Origin: Dolomedes plantarius
Taxonomy: Eukaryota; Arthropoda; Arachnida; Araneae; Dolomedidae
Assembly: GCA_907164885.2 (NCBI GenBank)
Contig: OU015503.1
Coordinates: 69,547,280 to 69,611,279, forward strand
Direction of reading: 5' to 3'
DNA: 64,000 nt
In this document: positions 10,321 to 21,910 of the stretch, one piece after another
Numbering within the stretch: position 1 is the first letter of the stretch
Layout: the number at the start of each line of letters is the position of its first letter
Position numbers and translations under genes: made by a program
The notes under the pieces: generated by a model
The model's database searches: none
What the model was told of the DNA's origin: nothing
Seen by the model: only the letters and a program-made list of their open reading frames with translations

Positions 10321-11797
10321 AAATATATTGTAAGGTATTGAAACTTTTAAAATACTTTCATGAAAACTAAACGACGCTGTAAGAACAATATAAACTAAAT
10401 TTCCCAATGTCATTTTCGTTTAGTTATACGCCATTTCGTTTTTCCTAATTAAGTCTAATATTAAACAAACTCTTTCGAAGTTTTAAAAATCCAAAAATCT
10501 GCATAGTATCTCTAATGTTTCCTCTCTGTTTATTTGCAAAAAAAGGGAAAGATCCAAACGCTTGTAACTACATTATCTTACCCTTTTGAAATATTTGTAT
10601 TTTGAACGCCTAGATCCCAAATAAAAACCGCGTGTAAGATAAAACAACCTGAGGTCAGATATTTGCACAATTGGGAGGACTTCTTAATCCTAAAGCTATT
10701 TTTTTTAGTTTCAGGGCTTAAAATTTTTATTTCTTTTTGCATATTCAGTATTATTTTAACAAGAAAGTAAATGACGAATGCGATTATTTCATTTTTATAA
10801 AGACTATATTTTTTAAGCTATAAATACCGGAATATTCAACTCAGCGGAGGCTGGTTTGTAATCCTATGTAGTTTCATTTTTTACACGTAATTATATTTTA
10901 TCCTTTACTACGGATTTCAGATATCCAAACGTAAAAGACTTTTCCGTCTGGAAATAAATAGCATGATGATCTTTGTACAGACATAAGACAACTTATTATA
11001 AAGTCTATTCAAGAAACAATAACATTAAGCTTCTGCCAAAAACTGATCTTTTATGTACTTAGTGTGAGATACAGAAGGGCGAAATATCAGTTTCAATTTT
11101 TCCGCACGGTTAAGACATTTTTAAATACTAAATTTTATGTTTGAGAATATAAACCGCAATGAAATATTATTATAAAGTTTATAACAATAAAGTTTTTAGC
11201 TTCACTTTTTTTTCCTGTTACTCTATATTTCAGTGGAAACGAATTTCAAAATTTTATATAATTACTAACTGGCGGATTGCTAAAACCTATCATCAGTTGA
11301 ACTGTACATCAAAGAAAATTTAATTTTACTTTCCTTTGTCCTATATTAATTTGTATATATATGACATCAAAAATTATTTACCAATTTGAATTTGATATTT
11401 TAGAGATGCACCTACATATTTATATTTACCTGTAGGTGCTCTTCCTTGGAAATTTACCAAGGGAATTGACAGCTTGCCGTTTTAAAGCCAATAGGTGATA
11501 TAGTAATGCGAGAGGAAGACAATTATTGCAGACCTAACGACAATTCTTAGCATAAAAAGTGTTCACTTTTGAAATGTTAGGATGAAATGTGATGTTGTAA
11601 TTGCTCAGCTTCGTGCACTTTCTTCAGCATTCACTAGGGGCACCTGGTGTAGATAATACGTCTGTGCTCTGGCTTGTAATAAAACAAAATTGGGAATGAG
11701 GGAAGAAATCTAAAAATATGCTGTATATGTTAAATTCGGTTTCCTTTTTAGGATTTTAAGCTAAGGCTATGAATACTATTGTGAACTTATAAACTTT

Positions 11798-11813
11798 ATT
11801 ATTATTATTATTA

Positions 11814-11894
<81 letters not shown>
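11798..11894. repeat. (TTA)n-(TA)n microsatellite
   Basis: A short ATT/TTA run continues into about 75 bases of uninterrupted TA. Confidence 0.95.
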
Positions 11895-11896
<2 letters not shown>

Positions 11897-12159
11897 GTTT
11901 TCTGGGTTCGATGGGATTGAATAAATTCTCTGAAGAAAGTGCACACAAAATGAAATTTATTATTCTGTAATTTCTTCAGGCGCTTACACAAATTTCAAAC
12001 AGAAAACACGTAAGAACTGTCTTCTATACAGCAGAAAACTCTAAAAACATAAGTCAGGATAACAAAGTCTTCAATACAATACTCGCCTAGCGCGCTTTCA
12101 ATACATTCAATTCTCAGCAAAAAAGAAAACCGAGTTCCAATGCCAAAATCAGGTATATT

Positions 12160-12370
12160 TATAGACTTCCAGAGGACCCCCTATCGGCCGGACAGCTAGA
12201 AATTTCCAGTGGTTTCTAGAAATGTCAAGAAGGTTGGCGACCATTTGGCGCCATATTTCCAAATTTGGCGAAATATCTCCAAATTTGGCGACCAAAATAT
12301 GTTCCCCAAATTCATCGCCAATTTGGTGATAACTCTCATTTGGCGAGATTACCATAGACTCCTAAAATTC
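12160..12370 (-). repeat. Dispersed repeat rich in TTTGGCGA boxes, copy 2
   Basis: Reverse-oriented relative of 8227-8455, with the same order of TTTGGCGA boxes and the same flanking motif (GAGTCTATGGTA). It runs into a (TA)n tract at about 12374-12412 that touches the Tc1 element. Confidence 0.6.
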
Positions 12371-12371
12371 G

Positions 12372-12412
<41 letters not shown>

Positions 12413-12413
<1 letters not shown>

Positions 12414-13949
12414 TGCTAAAAAATTAGGGTAGCAAGCAAAGAAGTTAAGAAAGCCGTGCGAGACAGCCACGTATTGGCATAAAATGGATATCGCACGCGT
12501 ATCAATGCGCAATACAGAAAAAAAGACGTAAAAAATTTGTAATTAAGCTTTGAAAATATGGAAAAAACATGAAAAGATGATTTAGGGCAACAATTTGGTT
12601 ACGTGTAAACGATAAAAAAAGTATTGTTTAGAAATGATGCAAGATTTTTAATATGGCATGTGGTCTCCTCGAACAGCTAAGACTGCTGCACACCTGTTTT
12701 CCATGGATGCGATGATGTTATCGATAAGACTTTGGGGAATACTGTTCCACTCCTCAAGAAGTGCAATCTCCAAGTCTCGGAGAGTCAAAGGAGGCCTTGG
12801 TCTCGCAGCAATGCGTCGTCCGAGCATGTCCCAAACATGCTCGATTGGATTCAGGTCAGGAGAGCACGCTGGCCCTTCCATACTCTGTATTGTTTCAGCT
12901 TCAAGCATGTTCTCCACAAGACGAGCTGTATGCTGTCTGGCATTATCATGCTGGAAAACAAAGGAATCTCCAATGGCTGCAGCGTAAGGTATGACATGAG
13001 GTCTCAGTATCGCGTCTGCATACCTTCGTTCGGTCAAAGTACCATTCCGAATGATATGCAGGTCCGTACGTCCACCTATGCTGATTCCACCCCATACCAT
13101 AAAACCAGCTCGTCTGTATTGTGACCTTTCACGAACGAATGTGGGGTTATTTCGAGTGCCCCTTTCTCTCCATACCAAAACACGTCGGGTGTCACACTCC
13201 AGACTGAATCGGGACTCGTCTGTAAACAGCACTTGGCTCCAATCATGCTGCTCCCAATCTCGATGTTCAGCAGCCCATCTTCTTCGGGCCGCACGGTGGC
13301 GTGAAGTCAACGGAATGCAGACCATTGGCCTACGTGCATAGAGACCTCCCTGATGAAGCCTATTACGTACTGTTTGGCTGGACACCATTCGTCCTGTTTC
13401 CAAGAGAAAGTCTTTGCAGCTGAGTAGCATTGTCTGTTCTGTTTCGACGAGCTGTTAACAGTCTATACTGGTCATCAGTTGCTGTAGTGGCGCGTGGCCG
13501 ACCTTGCCCTGGTCGACGTCTAACATTCCCTGTTTCTTGGAATCGATTCCACAGCCTTGCACCGACACTTCTGGCGACTCCAACAGCGTCCGTGACACTA
13601 CGTTGTGTTTGCCCGGATTCAAGTCTGCCTATAATACGCCATGCCATGGATTCCGGTAAATCACGTTGTTGAGACATTTTGAAGTCACCTTTTCTCAAAA
13701 AGAATAACTGAGCAATTGAATTTCACAGTTAAAGCAGTGAAACAGAAGTTTCTGCAACATCCCGATTTCCGCCCTTATGTTCTTTTTCTGGTTTTTGACG
13801 TCATGAACTTTGATTTGCATATGAAGATTTCTTCTTCTGTTTCCTGCTAGGCTTTAATTTATGGATGATTTATTTTATGTTACTTATCGGTGTAAGTATT
13901 TGCGTAATTTCGTTAAAACCCTGTGCTCCCCTAATTGCTTTGAGCAGTG
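12413..13949 (-). mobile_element. Tc1-type (DD34E) transposon
   Basis: The right end reads, on the minus strand, CACTGCTCAAAGCAATTAGG. The left end is a degraded relative (CTGCTAAAAAATTAGGGTAG at 12413). Both lie next to TA. The 1.5-kb length and a transposase with one frameshift are normal for Tc1 elements. The left TIR has diverged more than the right and lies beside a TA microsatellite. Confidence 0.85.
12648..13677 (-). pseudogene. Tc1 transposase with one frameshift
   Basis: The first part (start MSQQRDLPES at 13677) encodes the paired-type HTH with the GRPRATT linker. After one frameshift near 13405-13415 the second part (260 residues as an open frame from 13430) holds the catalytic domain: LFTDESRF with Asp71, FQHDNARQHTA with Asp162, and SPDLNPIEHVW with Glu197. 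Exactly 34 residues lie between the last two, i.e. DD34E. The joined length of about 340 residues equals the family norm, and no other stop is seen in the second part, so the copy is only lightly damaged. It would cut and paste the element at TA sites if functional. Confidence 0.9.
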
Positions 13950-13969
13950 TATATAATTTATTCTAAGTT

Positions 13970-14160
13970 CTCAAATTTACCTCTGGAGGTGCGGGGTCAA
14001 GTGTACCAGTCTCCTCACTTGACTCGGTTCTAAATTGCGGGACCGGCTTGTAGGGGGTAGTGCTGGCCACCTATACGGTGCCCCCTTAAATGAATGACCA
14101 GCAGTCTCGCGGTGTACATACAGGTGAATGTCTAGCGACAAGTACCTCCACATTCGGAAA
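13970..14160 (+). repeat. SINE fragment (family of 50110-50425)
   Basis: The segment from 13970 to about 14045 matches, in opposite orientation, the body of the SINE at 50110-50425 (shared TACCTCTGGAGGTGCGGGGT). The tRNA-like head is not present. Confidence 0.6.
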
Positions 14161-14205
14161 AAGAAATTGATTAATCATTATAGTGTGTGTGTATATTTTT
14201 ATATA

Positions 14206-14441
14206 CAGGGTGACAGTTATTGAGCAATTTGAAAAACAAAAATTTGATTACTTTTGAACCATTTGAATTTTATTCTTCATCTGGCGCCACATCATAGCCA
14301 TTGATAGCAAGCATATCAAACATACCATAAACTAAATCTGATTATCTGTAGTTACTTTTCAAATTTGAATAAAATTTTTAAACCCAGTAGTTTTTTAAAG
14401 TTTGATTTTTTATTTCATATAGCTCAGCAATTGTCGCCCTG
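14206..14441. mobile_element. MITE, Tc1/mariner type (236 bp)
   Basis: Terminal inverted repeats start CAGGGTGACAGTTATTGAGC and, from the other end, CAGGGCGACAATTGCTGAGC. They are flanked by TA at 14204-14205 and 14442-14443. No coding capacity. Confidence 0.8.
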
Positions 14442-15400
14442 TATATTTATATAGATAATGATTAATCAATTAATTATAATTCATATTTTGTATGCTCGAA
14501 CAAATATAAATTATCAATTAAAGTTACTTAGTTATTAATTGGAATAATTTTATATTAATTAATAAATTTAATTACCCGTCACTCGAATGGTATTTAAATA
14601 CGGAAATAACATTTATGCCCACGTATTTTGAGAAATTTGTCTTGTTAATGATATTTCTTTTGGCATCATATGCATCATTAATTTGAAGACATACTAAAAC
14701 ACGTAGAACATTATTTTCAAATTTCCTTAAAGATTTTAATCGCGAAAATATTAATCACAAATTCCTTTTAGGAAAATTAATTTCTAAACAGATTCGACGA
14801 AACTTTTTCTTCTCTCTTCTTGAAGGATTTTTCAGAACTAAACGCCATTCGCATATCAAAGCTAAGGATTAAAAGTTTGAAAGAAATGTGATTCGTTTTT
14901 CGAAAAATTAAATTAATTGAGGCCATATATAATAACATCTTTTGGTTACAATTTTTAAATGGTGTCGTTATTGTAAAATATTTGTGGAAACATATGTGGA
15001 ATGATAATGACATGGCACGACGCATTATCTTAACTAAAAATTTATATCTAACTTTCTGAATAAGACCAGCTTTGTATTTGAACGAAAAATATTTTTCAAA
15101 AGGCTCAAGGGATCGTCTAGTAAGCAATTCTTTGTAGTCTGTTTTCAATGTATATAATAGCCAAGTTTAAATAATATGCCTTATATCAGTTGTTTTAAAT
15201 ACTTAAAAAATTTCATTCTAAATCTCATAGAAAATCTTCTCACATTACCCAATACAATCATAATACGTAACGTTTTACAATCTTTTCGCGTACCTTTTTA
15301 CCTAATTTTATCAAGTTCCTAAGTTTAGCTATTTATACCTAAATTTACCACCTACATGATCTTATATTATCTTGTCAAGTAACCGTACACAATCCTCTCA
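14442..15400. other. AT-rich intergenic DNA
   Basis: No element end, repeat or coding signal found. The minus-strand 123-codon open frame at 14777-15148 has composition-driven Lys/Phe/Ser content and no recognisable motif. Confidence 0.45.
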
Positions 15401-15862
15401 AACAACCTTGTGAGTACATTATCTTCTCGAACTTCTTTTCGAGTGCATAACCTTCTCAAATTGCCTTTCGAATACATAATCTTCTCAAAATGCCTTTCGA
15501 GTACATAACCTTCTCAAAATGCCATTCAAATACATATCCTTCTCAAAATGCCTTTCGAATACATATCCTTCTCAAAATGCCTTTCGAATACCTAACCTTC
15601 TCAAAATGCCTTTCGAATACCTAATCTTCTCAAAATGCCTTTCGAATACCTAACCTTCTCAAAATGCCTTTCGAATACCTAACCTTCTCAAAATGCCTTT
15701 CGAATACCTAACCTTCTCAAAATGCCTTTCGAATACCTAACATTCTCAAAATGCCTTTAGAGTACATAACCTTCCCAAAAAGCCTTCCGAGTACATAACC
15801 TTCTCAAAATGCCTTTAGAGTACCTAAGCTTCCCAAATAGACTTACAAGTACATAACCTAAA
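15400..15862 (+). repeat. 29-bp minisatellite, about 16 units
   Basis: The unit is close to CCTTTCGAATACCTAACCTT plus CTCAAAATG. Central units (about 15590-15740) are nearly identical, while both edges are degraded, as expected if the array grows from the middle. Confidence 0.9.
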
Positions 15863-16153
15863 AAAGAACCTTCCCAGTATAATCTTCTCAAAAAAATACC
15901 TCTTTTGGAATTTAGTGTAATAAAATGCTTTTATTCAGTACCATCTTGGGTTCTGTCAAGAAAGCTATTTTAAATTTTCGCATAGAGCTGTTGAAAACGA
16001 AATATTTTGCAAATTAACAGAGAGATTTTCGTTTTTGTTACACAAAAATCTGTGTAACTAAATGATTGTATAGAAGAAATTTCCCACTCTTCCATCACCA
16101 CAGTACAATTTTACAAAAGAATCACAACACATTTAATGACAACTTAACTCTTA

Positions 16154-16531
16154 TTGAAATATTTATACGCGAAAACGCTTCCCAATTCCGTAACCCCAAA
16201 ATTACCACGTTTTCACCTCCATCGAGATAAAAAAAAAACACGTTTGAATGACCAGAAAATTTATCGCGCAGTAAGGTGTTCGAGTTACGGTAACTATCAA
16301 TTCCCCGAAGTGCTCGCTGCCTGTTTCGAACATTCAGAATCTTTGCAAACAGTTTGTTATTATCTTTATCTCTGTCTCGCTCTGTTTGTCTTCGTTTTAC
16401 CGCTCCCGGATATCCGTAAAAAGGATTTATTGCCTTCGCCAGGACATGGTAAGGAGCTCGCAGTTCAGACTCGGGAAGAATTGAAAGTTCTGTTTTTTAA
16501 GTCAACTGCGAAATTTCCTCGACTCTTTTAA
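16154..16531 (+). repeat. Dispersed repeat (paired with 24090-24290)
   Basis: The segment 16270-16510 is similar to 24090-24290, including a shared CAATTCCCCGAAG motif. A 125-codon open frame crosses it but the related copy is not open, so I treat it as repeat DNA and not a gene. Confidence 0.5.
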
Positions 16532-16608
16532 AGCTGTTATTTCTAAGCATGATACCGAGAGCTTTCTTTCTTCGCTTTTGTTAGTGCTTGAAGGGAGGAA
16601 TGAAAAAT

Positions 16609-17850
16609 AAATTTTACCGTGCGCTTTTCATTCTTTGTCTTTCTTGTTGTGATTAGTATATAGGCTATCATGCGGTAAAAGTAATTTTTTTTTAATGATT
16701 CATTAATTTCAATGATTCGTGCACATAAATCATTCGAAGAGCACAATTTTCTTTCATTCCTTGTTGTGAATTTTACCGTGCGCTTTTCATTCCTTGTCTT
16801 TCTTGTTGTGATTAGTATATAGGCTATCATGCGGTAAAAGATTTTTTTTTTAATGATTCATTAATTTCAATGATTCGTGCATTATAAACAATGCGTTTGC
16901 AAGAAAATACAGGGTCATCGAAGGAAGCTTCATAAACATTGCGTTTGCAAGAAAATACAGGGTCATCGAAAGAAGCTTCATAAACAATGCGTTTGCAAGA
17001 AAATACAGGGTCATCGAAAGAAGCTTCATAAACATTGCGTTTGCAAGAAAATACAGGGTCATCGAAAGAAGCTTCATAAACAATGCGTTTGCAAGAAAAT
17101 ACAGGGTCATCGAAAGAAGCTTCATAAACATTGCGTTTGCAAGAAAATACAGGGTCATCGAAAGAAGCTTCATAAACAATGCGTTTGCAAGAAAATACAG
17201 GGTCATCGAAAGAAGCTTCATAAACATTGCGTTTGCAAGAAAATACAGGGTCATCGAAAGAAGCTTCATAAACAATGCGTTTGCAAGAAAATACAGGGTC
17301 ATCGAAAGAAGCTTCATAAACAATGCGTTTGCAAGAAAATACAGGGTCATCGAAAGAGGTTGAACACATTTCGAAAGCTCATAATTCTGAAAGAAATTGA
17401 GCAATCGCAATGATATTCTTTTCAAACAACTTGGCAAATGTCGAAGATTTCTAAATGTAACTGGTACACAACCATGACGTTGCGCAGAAGCGATACAAGG
17501 TGGAAGAGGTCTTCCTTGTTGTGAAGACCTTCCTTGTTGTGAATTTTACCGTGCGCTTTTCATTCCTTGTCTTTCTTGTTGTGATTAGTATATAGGCTAT
17601 CATGCGGTAAAAGAATTTTTTTTAATGATTCATTCATTTCAATGATTCGTGCATTATAAACAATGCGGTTGCAAGAAAATACAGGGTCATCGAAAGAAGT
17701 TGGACACATTTCGAAAGCTCACAATTCTAAAAGAAATTGATCAATCGCAATGATATTCTTTTCAAACAACTTGGCAAAAGTCGAAGATTTCTAAACTGGT
17801 ACGCAACCGTGACGTTGCGCAGAAGCGATACAAGGAAGAGGTCTTCGTTC
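16609..17850 (+). repeat. Triplicated block
   Basis: A segment starting with ATTTTACCGTGCGCTTTTCA occurs at 16609, 16768 and 17541. The second and third copies continue into a mariner-like transposon 5' end (CAGGGTCATCGAAAGA..., then about 170 homologous bases). The second copy contains the expanded 48-bp array; the third has one unit. A short junction repeat (CTTCCTTGTTGTGAA) sits between copies two and three. Confidence 0.8.
16887..17362 (+). repeat. 48-bp tandem array, 10 units, alternating variants
   Basis: The unit is CAATGCGTTTGCAAGAAAAT, then ACAGGGTCATCGAAAGAAGC, then TTCATAAA. Units alternate between CAATGCG and CATTGCG in strict order for nine units, ending with a repeated CAATGCG type, so the true repeat is a 96-bp dimer. 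Each unit contains the first ~20 bases of the transposon terminal repeat used at 17682. Because 48 is a multiple of 3 and the unit lacks stops in several frames, long apparent proteins appear on both strands. They are artefacts. Confidence 0.95.
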
Positions 17851-18218
17851 GACTTTCCGTCAGTGTAATGTCGACCGTTCAGGAGAAAGATCAATGTGTG
17901 TTGTGGGTAGCGGAGTACAAATCTGGGGTTACGTCAAGAACATTGTTTACAACGTAAAGGTACGGGACTCGACACATTTACGGGAGAGAATTGTCGATGC
18001 AATTTCCACAGTGACGCCAGACATGCTCCGTAACCCCTGGTTAGAGATTGATTATCGACTTGATATGTGTAGAGCAGCCAACGGTGCTTATATTGAAACT
18101 TATTAAGGTAAAATTCTATTAAATTCTGTACATTACACATTGAAAGAATTGTTTGTGTTGTAATTATTTCATTAAATATGATTATATGAAATGTGTCCAA
18201 CCTTTTTGGATGATCCTG
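17682..18218 (+). mobile_element. Mariner-like internal-deletion derivative (537 bp)
   Basis: Terminal repeats start CAGGGTCATCGAAAGAAGTT and, from the right end, CAGGATCATCCAAAAAGGTT, both continuing GGACACATTTC. They are flanked by TA (17680-17681 and 18219-18220). It keeps the two ends of a transposase gene and has lost the middle. Confidence 0.85.
17868..18106 (+). pseudogene. Fused N- and C-terminal ends of a mariner-like transposase
   Basis: The ATG at 17868 opens MSTVQEKDQCVLWVAEYKSG, the usual N-terminus of a Tc1/mariner-superfamily transposase group. About 45 bases later, in another frame, the sequence continues WGYVKNIVYNVKVRD ... LEIDYRLDMCRAANGAYIE and a stop at 18104-18106, which is the usual C-terminus of the same group. 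Everything between, including all three catalytic acidic residues, is gone. The joint is near 17905-17925. The copy cannot make transposase but keeps both ends for mobilisation in trans. Confidence 0.8.
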
Positions 18219-18220
18219 TA

Positions 18221-18714
18221 TATTCGCAGTCCTTATAAAAGTAATGATTATTTTTTTTTCAGGAAGTACATCCTCTGTTTTATGCAAATATGTACACCTA
18301 CCTCCAGAATTATTTTAGATAATACATAAAACGTATTTGCCGTTAATATAAAGAGCGGCGTACACTGAGGTTTTTGTAGAATCCTTTATTGTTTTGAAAT
18401 GAATGATAAAATACAGAAGGTCGTTCGCATTTTGAGGAAACGGTTTTGATAGTTAAGTTTTATGTATAAATGCCGTATTTTTGCGATGATTTGTTTGTAT
18501 CTGATACCCATGGTTCTTGACAATACTTTCATGAAAAATTCGAGCTAGAGCTAAACTTTTTCTTAGTACTATAATGTCAATTTTATCCTATTCCTCTTGT
18601 ACCGTTTTCCAAAGTCCGTTCAGTGTTCATGGATGCTGTTTTCCTAAGGCTCGTTTTAATAAACCGAATGCGCTAAAGTCCATTGGAAAAGCGTTAGGGG
18701 ATTTTACAGGTATT
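18221..18714. other. AT-rich intergenic DNA
   Basis: I see nothing supportable here. Confidence 0.45.
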
Positions 18715-19035
18715 TGATTAAATGGGATACACTTTATTCCTGTTAAATCCATAGTTTTGCGTTTCGCTGAGCTGATTGAGGACAGTCTGCATGACATTTA
18801 AGCCCGAGTTTAGTGCACCCCTAGGGGGCGGGGACGAGAAGGGGGCGAATTTTAAAAAACCGAGATTAGTATCGAATCCACAGTTTTCTGGGTCGCTGCG
18901 ATGATTGGTGACACTCCCGATGCCGTTTATGTCCAAGTTCAGCCCCATCGGCATGGGGGGGTGAGAAGGGGTGAAAAATGAAATGTGCAAAATGACCGAG
19001 ATGTCCCAAATACCCGGGCAACACCGGTCAAACAA
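18715..19035. repeat. Diverged tandem pair, possibly Helitron-derived
   Basis: Two related ~130-base units lie side by side (first with AATCCATAGTTTTGCG, second with AATCCACAGTTTTCTGGG). The right unit ends in ACCCGGGCAACACCGG, which resembles the GC hairpin seen before CTAG in arthropod Helitrons. The CTAG itself is not found. The open frame on the minus strand is incidental. Confidence 0.4.
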
Positions 19036-19130
19036 CTTTTATAAGTTAAATATATTTGTAATAAATGTTTATTCGCAGCCTTCTCAAAAGAAATAATCCA
19101 TTTTAAGAAAGCATATACTCAATGTTATTT

Positions 19131-19381
19131 GAAGGCCTTATTTGAATAGTGGTCCAACTCCATTCTTGCTCATTTTCAGATACAGAGCCTTAATGTCTAG
19201 TGAGTGCTGAGAAATGACTGCTGAAGTCTGAATTGTAATGCCCTCTGTTGTCAGCAGAATTAAGCGGGAGATGTACCAGTTTTTTTTAAAAAAGAGATAT
19301 AAATGGCTTTTATGAACATGAAAGTGAGGCTAACTCCATTTTTTTCAGTTGGAGTTGAACCACTATTCAAATAAGGCCTTC
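19131..19381. mobile_element. MITE with ~30-bp TIRs (251 bp)
   Basis: The ends are GAAGGCCTTATTTGAATAGT and its complement, and pairing continues through GGTCCAACTCCA with one mismatch. The outermost AAGGCCTT is itself palindromic and could be an 8-bp target duplication, so the exact end is ambiguous. A truncated copy is at 10124-10320. Confidence 0.75.
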
Positions 19382-20215
19382 ATTTTAAATCCGTACGCAT
19401 ACCACTAAAACAATTTTACGTAACGCAAATAATTTTGTAGGAACTAGTACAAAGACCACCATAAACTATGATGTTATGTTGAGACATGATTCATATACCA
19501 AAGTATAACGAATTTGTGAAAAACCTAGATTAAATTCCTTTAAATGGAGTTACACCCCCATTTTTACTTAAAATTGTAACCGTAGGCGTATTGATTTGAA
19601 GTAATACCGAACACCTTAGATAAACCGATATTCAAAGTTATTTCGAGTCTAAGCTGTTAAATAGGGCATAGAAACGAAGGTTTATTTTTAGATAATTTTA
19701 GTTAAATATATCTGTTTAAGGATTTCGTGTTGGTTTAATTAAAAGAAGTAATTGAACAGTGTTATGCAACAAGGAAACCATCCACGCAACGCTAAAATTG
19801 TGTACATTGCGTTTCAGTAGAGCATTAAACTAAACATTTCTGTTGCTGATGGTTGAAATTGTGAAAGTAGAAATTCGTTATAAGAAAACATAAATAGAAT
19901 CTATGCAGATAATACATTTACAGTGCCAGGAAAAAAAGATTGCAAGTCCCAAATTGTCAAAATGAGATATCAGAATAAACTAAACCGGCTGTATCGACTT
20001 GTAAAATGTATTAGTTAGTTACGATTCACAACAAATTTATTAATTTGTTTAACTATTTGAACATTGTGATTCTTAGTCAATGTAAAAAGTAAAATTGTTT
20101 TTTTCGCTACTGAACAACGCTGTTTTTTGACGCATTCTTTTACTCTAGTACCGTAGATATTGCACATATAAAACAAAACAATAATATATTTTGTTTATGT
20201 TGTGTCTAATGCCTC
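19382..20215. other. AT-rich intergenic DNA
   Basis: No gene, repeat end or structured element seen. Confidence 0.45.
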
Positions 20216-20545
20216 CTGGCGTTTGGTTCCAGAACAGGTCTATACAGGCTTTGCGGTCTGAAGTATGCAGCTCCGGTTTTAAATTATCACCACAAGGGTC
20301 GGAGTAAGTCTGAGCTAGGTGCCACCTGAACTTTGACCAAGCACCCCCAGGAGCGACATCCGGGGGATCGAACCCTCTCCCACCCTATCTGACCTCATAG
20401 AGGAACCTTCCGTTCAACGGATTCAAAGTGCCCATATCCAGCCTAGACATGGGGGTATTTAATGGCGCTTCTCGGCACTCGATCCAAACACCCTCAGCAC
20501 TGAAAGCCGGCGCGCTACCACTAGGCTATCTCGGGACCGCTGATG
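20216..20545 (-). mobile_element. tRNA-derived SINE (two B-box-like sites)
   Basis: Minus strand: A-box-like TAGCCTAGTGGTAGCGCGC near 20510-20528 and B-box-like GGATCGAGTGCC at 20474-20485 give a pol III promoter with normal spacing. A second, even better B-box-like GGGTTCGATCCCCC lies downstream at about 20361-20374. The body is GC-rich compared with its surroundings. It is not a functional tRNA: the cloverleaf is incomplete and the sequence continues for about 250 bases. Confidence 0.7.
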
Positions 20546-21139
20546 TTTGGTTCTTCAGTTAATAAAACCAATATTATTTCTCCTAGAGTAATAATAACGT
20601 TTTCAAAAGGTATTTAAACACATGGCGCTCCCTACCTTCTCTTTATCACAAATTTAATACTCTTTGTGGATTGGTTCCACTTTGCATACCGCTATAAAAT
20701 TGTTTGTCATTTATATTGAAAATACATTTCCTGACAAGTGCATTTGAAGAAAAAAAAATATTGGAAAGTAAAAACTATCTGTCCAAAAAAGGAAGTTTAT
20801 GATGAAAATATGTTAAGGTGATTTACCATCTTTCAAATTTTATTTAAATATATCGTTTCTGACATGTTCCTCGATCTTTTATCTTTTTAGCTATTAAAGT
20901 ATAAAAAATTTTGCTTACTACTTTAAGGAGCCTTACTACTTAACGAGTCGACAAGGATAACCTTTAAAGGCATTAATAGTTCATTTGGAAACATAAGAAC
21001 ATTTTCACTTCATCAGTTTTATGGTACATTACTAAATAAACGACATTTTCCGGAAAATAAAATATTTTGTCGTACATTGAAGATATATGTTCAAGTCAAT
21101 AAGAAGGAAGGAATGAATTTTGAAAAGGGCCTGTTATAA
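20546..21139. other. AT-rich intergenic DNA
   Basis: Nothing supportable. Confidence 0.45.
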
Positions 21140-21910
21140 TGAATGTATTAATCAATAATCGAAAATGGACAAATAAATCTTATAAATGTAATAGTATACA
21201 TATAATAATCGTGAATACGTAAGAATGCAAAATGTAGGCATCAATGATATTTAAAATCCATTCATCATTATAAATGTAATAATCAATAATCGTATAAATG
21301 AACTAATAAATCGTATAAATGTATTAGCAAACATGTAATCGTGAATATATAAGAATGCGAAATGTAAGTAGCAATGCAATTTAAAATGTACTCATCATTA
21401 TAAATATGATACATATGATATGCACATGTAATAATCAATAATCGAAAATGGACTAATAAATCGTAGAAATATTATGCATGTAACCGCGAATACGTAAGAA
21501 TACAAAATGTAGGAAGCAATGAAATTTAAAATGTACCCATCATTATAAATGTAATAATCAATAATCGTATAAATGAACTAATAAATCGTATAAATGTAAC
21601 AGTATACATGTAATCGTGAATACGTAAGAATAAAAATTGTAGGAAGCAATGAAATTTAAAATGTACCCATCATTATAAATGTAATAATCAATAATCGTAT
21701 AAATGAACTAATAAATCGTATAAATGTAACAGTATACATGTAATCGTGAATACGTAAGAATAAACATTGTAGGAAGCAATGAAATTTAAAATGTACCCAT
21801 CATTATAAATGTAATAATCAATAATCGTATAAATGTAATAGTATGCACGTAATCGTGAATACGTAAGAATGCAAAATGCAAGAAATTTAAAATGTACCCA
21901 TCATTATAAA
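21140..21910 (+). repeat. ~130-bp satellite, about six units
   Basis: Units contain AATCAATAATCG, GTGAATACGTAAGAAT and ATGTACCCATCATTATAAAT in order. Spacing is exactly 130 bases for the last three and 120-141 for earlier ones. The last full units are nearly identical. A decayed tail continues to about 22030. Confidence 0.9.

Larger units (their letters stand above)
9902..12150. other. AT-rich intergenic DNA with MITE fragment and microsatellite
   Basis: Apart from the MITE fragment at 10124-10320 and the microsatellite at 11798-11894 I see no element or gene. A 9-bp stem GCACCTACA/TGTAGGTGC lies at about 11406-11439. Confidence 0.45.

Noticed and set aside
12658..13341. Plus-strand open frames of 77-130 codons
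   Set aside because: They are antisense shadows of the Tc1 transposase on the minus strand, whose catalytic motifs are clear.
15400..15862. CRISPR-like regular repeat
   Set aside because: There are no unique spacers: the whole 29-bp unit is repeated tandemly, and the DNA is eukaryotic.
16154..16531. 125-codon plus-strand gene
   Set aside because: It overlaps a dispersed repeat whose other copy (24090-24290) is not open, and it has no recognisable motif.
16827..17437. Long open frames of 178-195 codons on both strands with a 16-residue repeat
   Set aside because: They are readings of the 48-bp DNA array, which has no stops in several frames. The overlap on opposite strands and lack of non-repeat sequence show an artefact.
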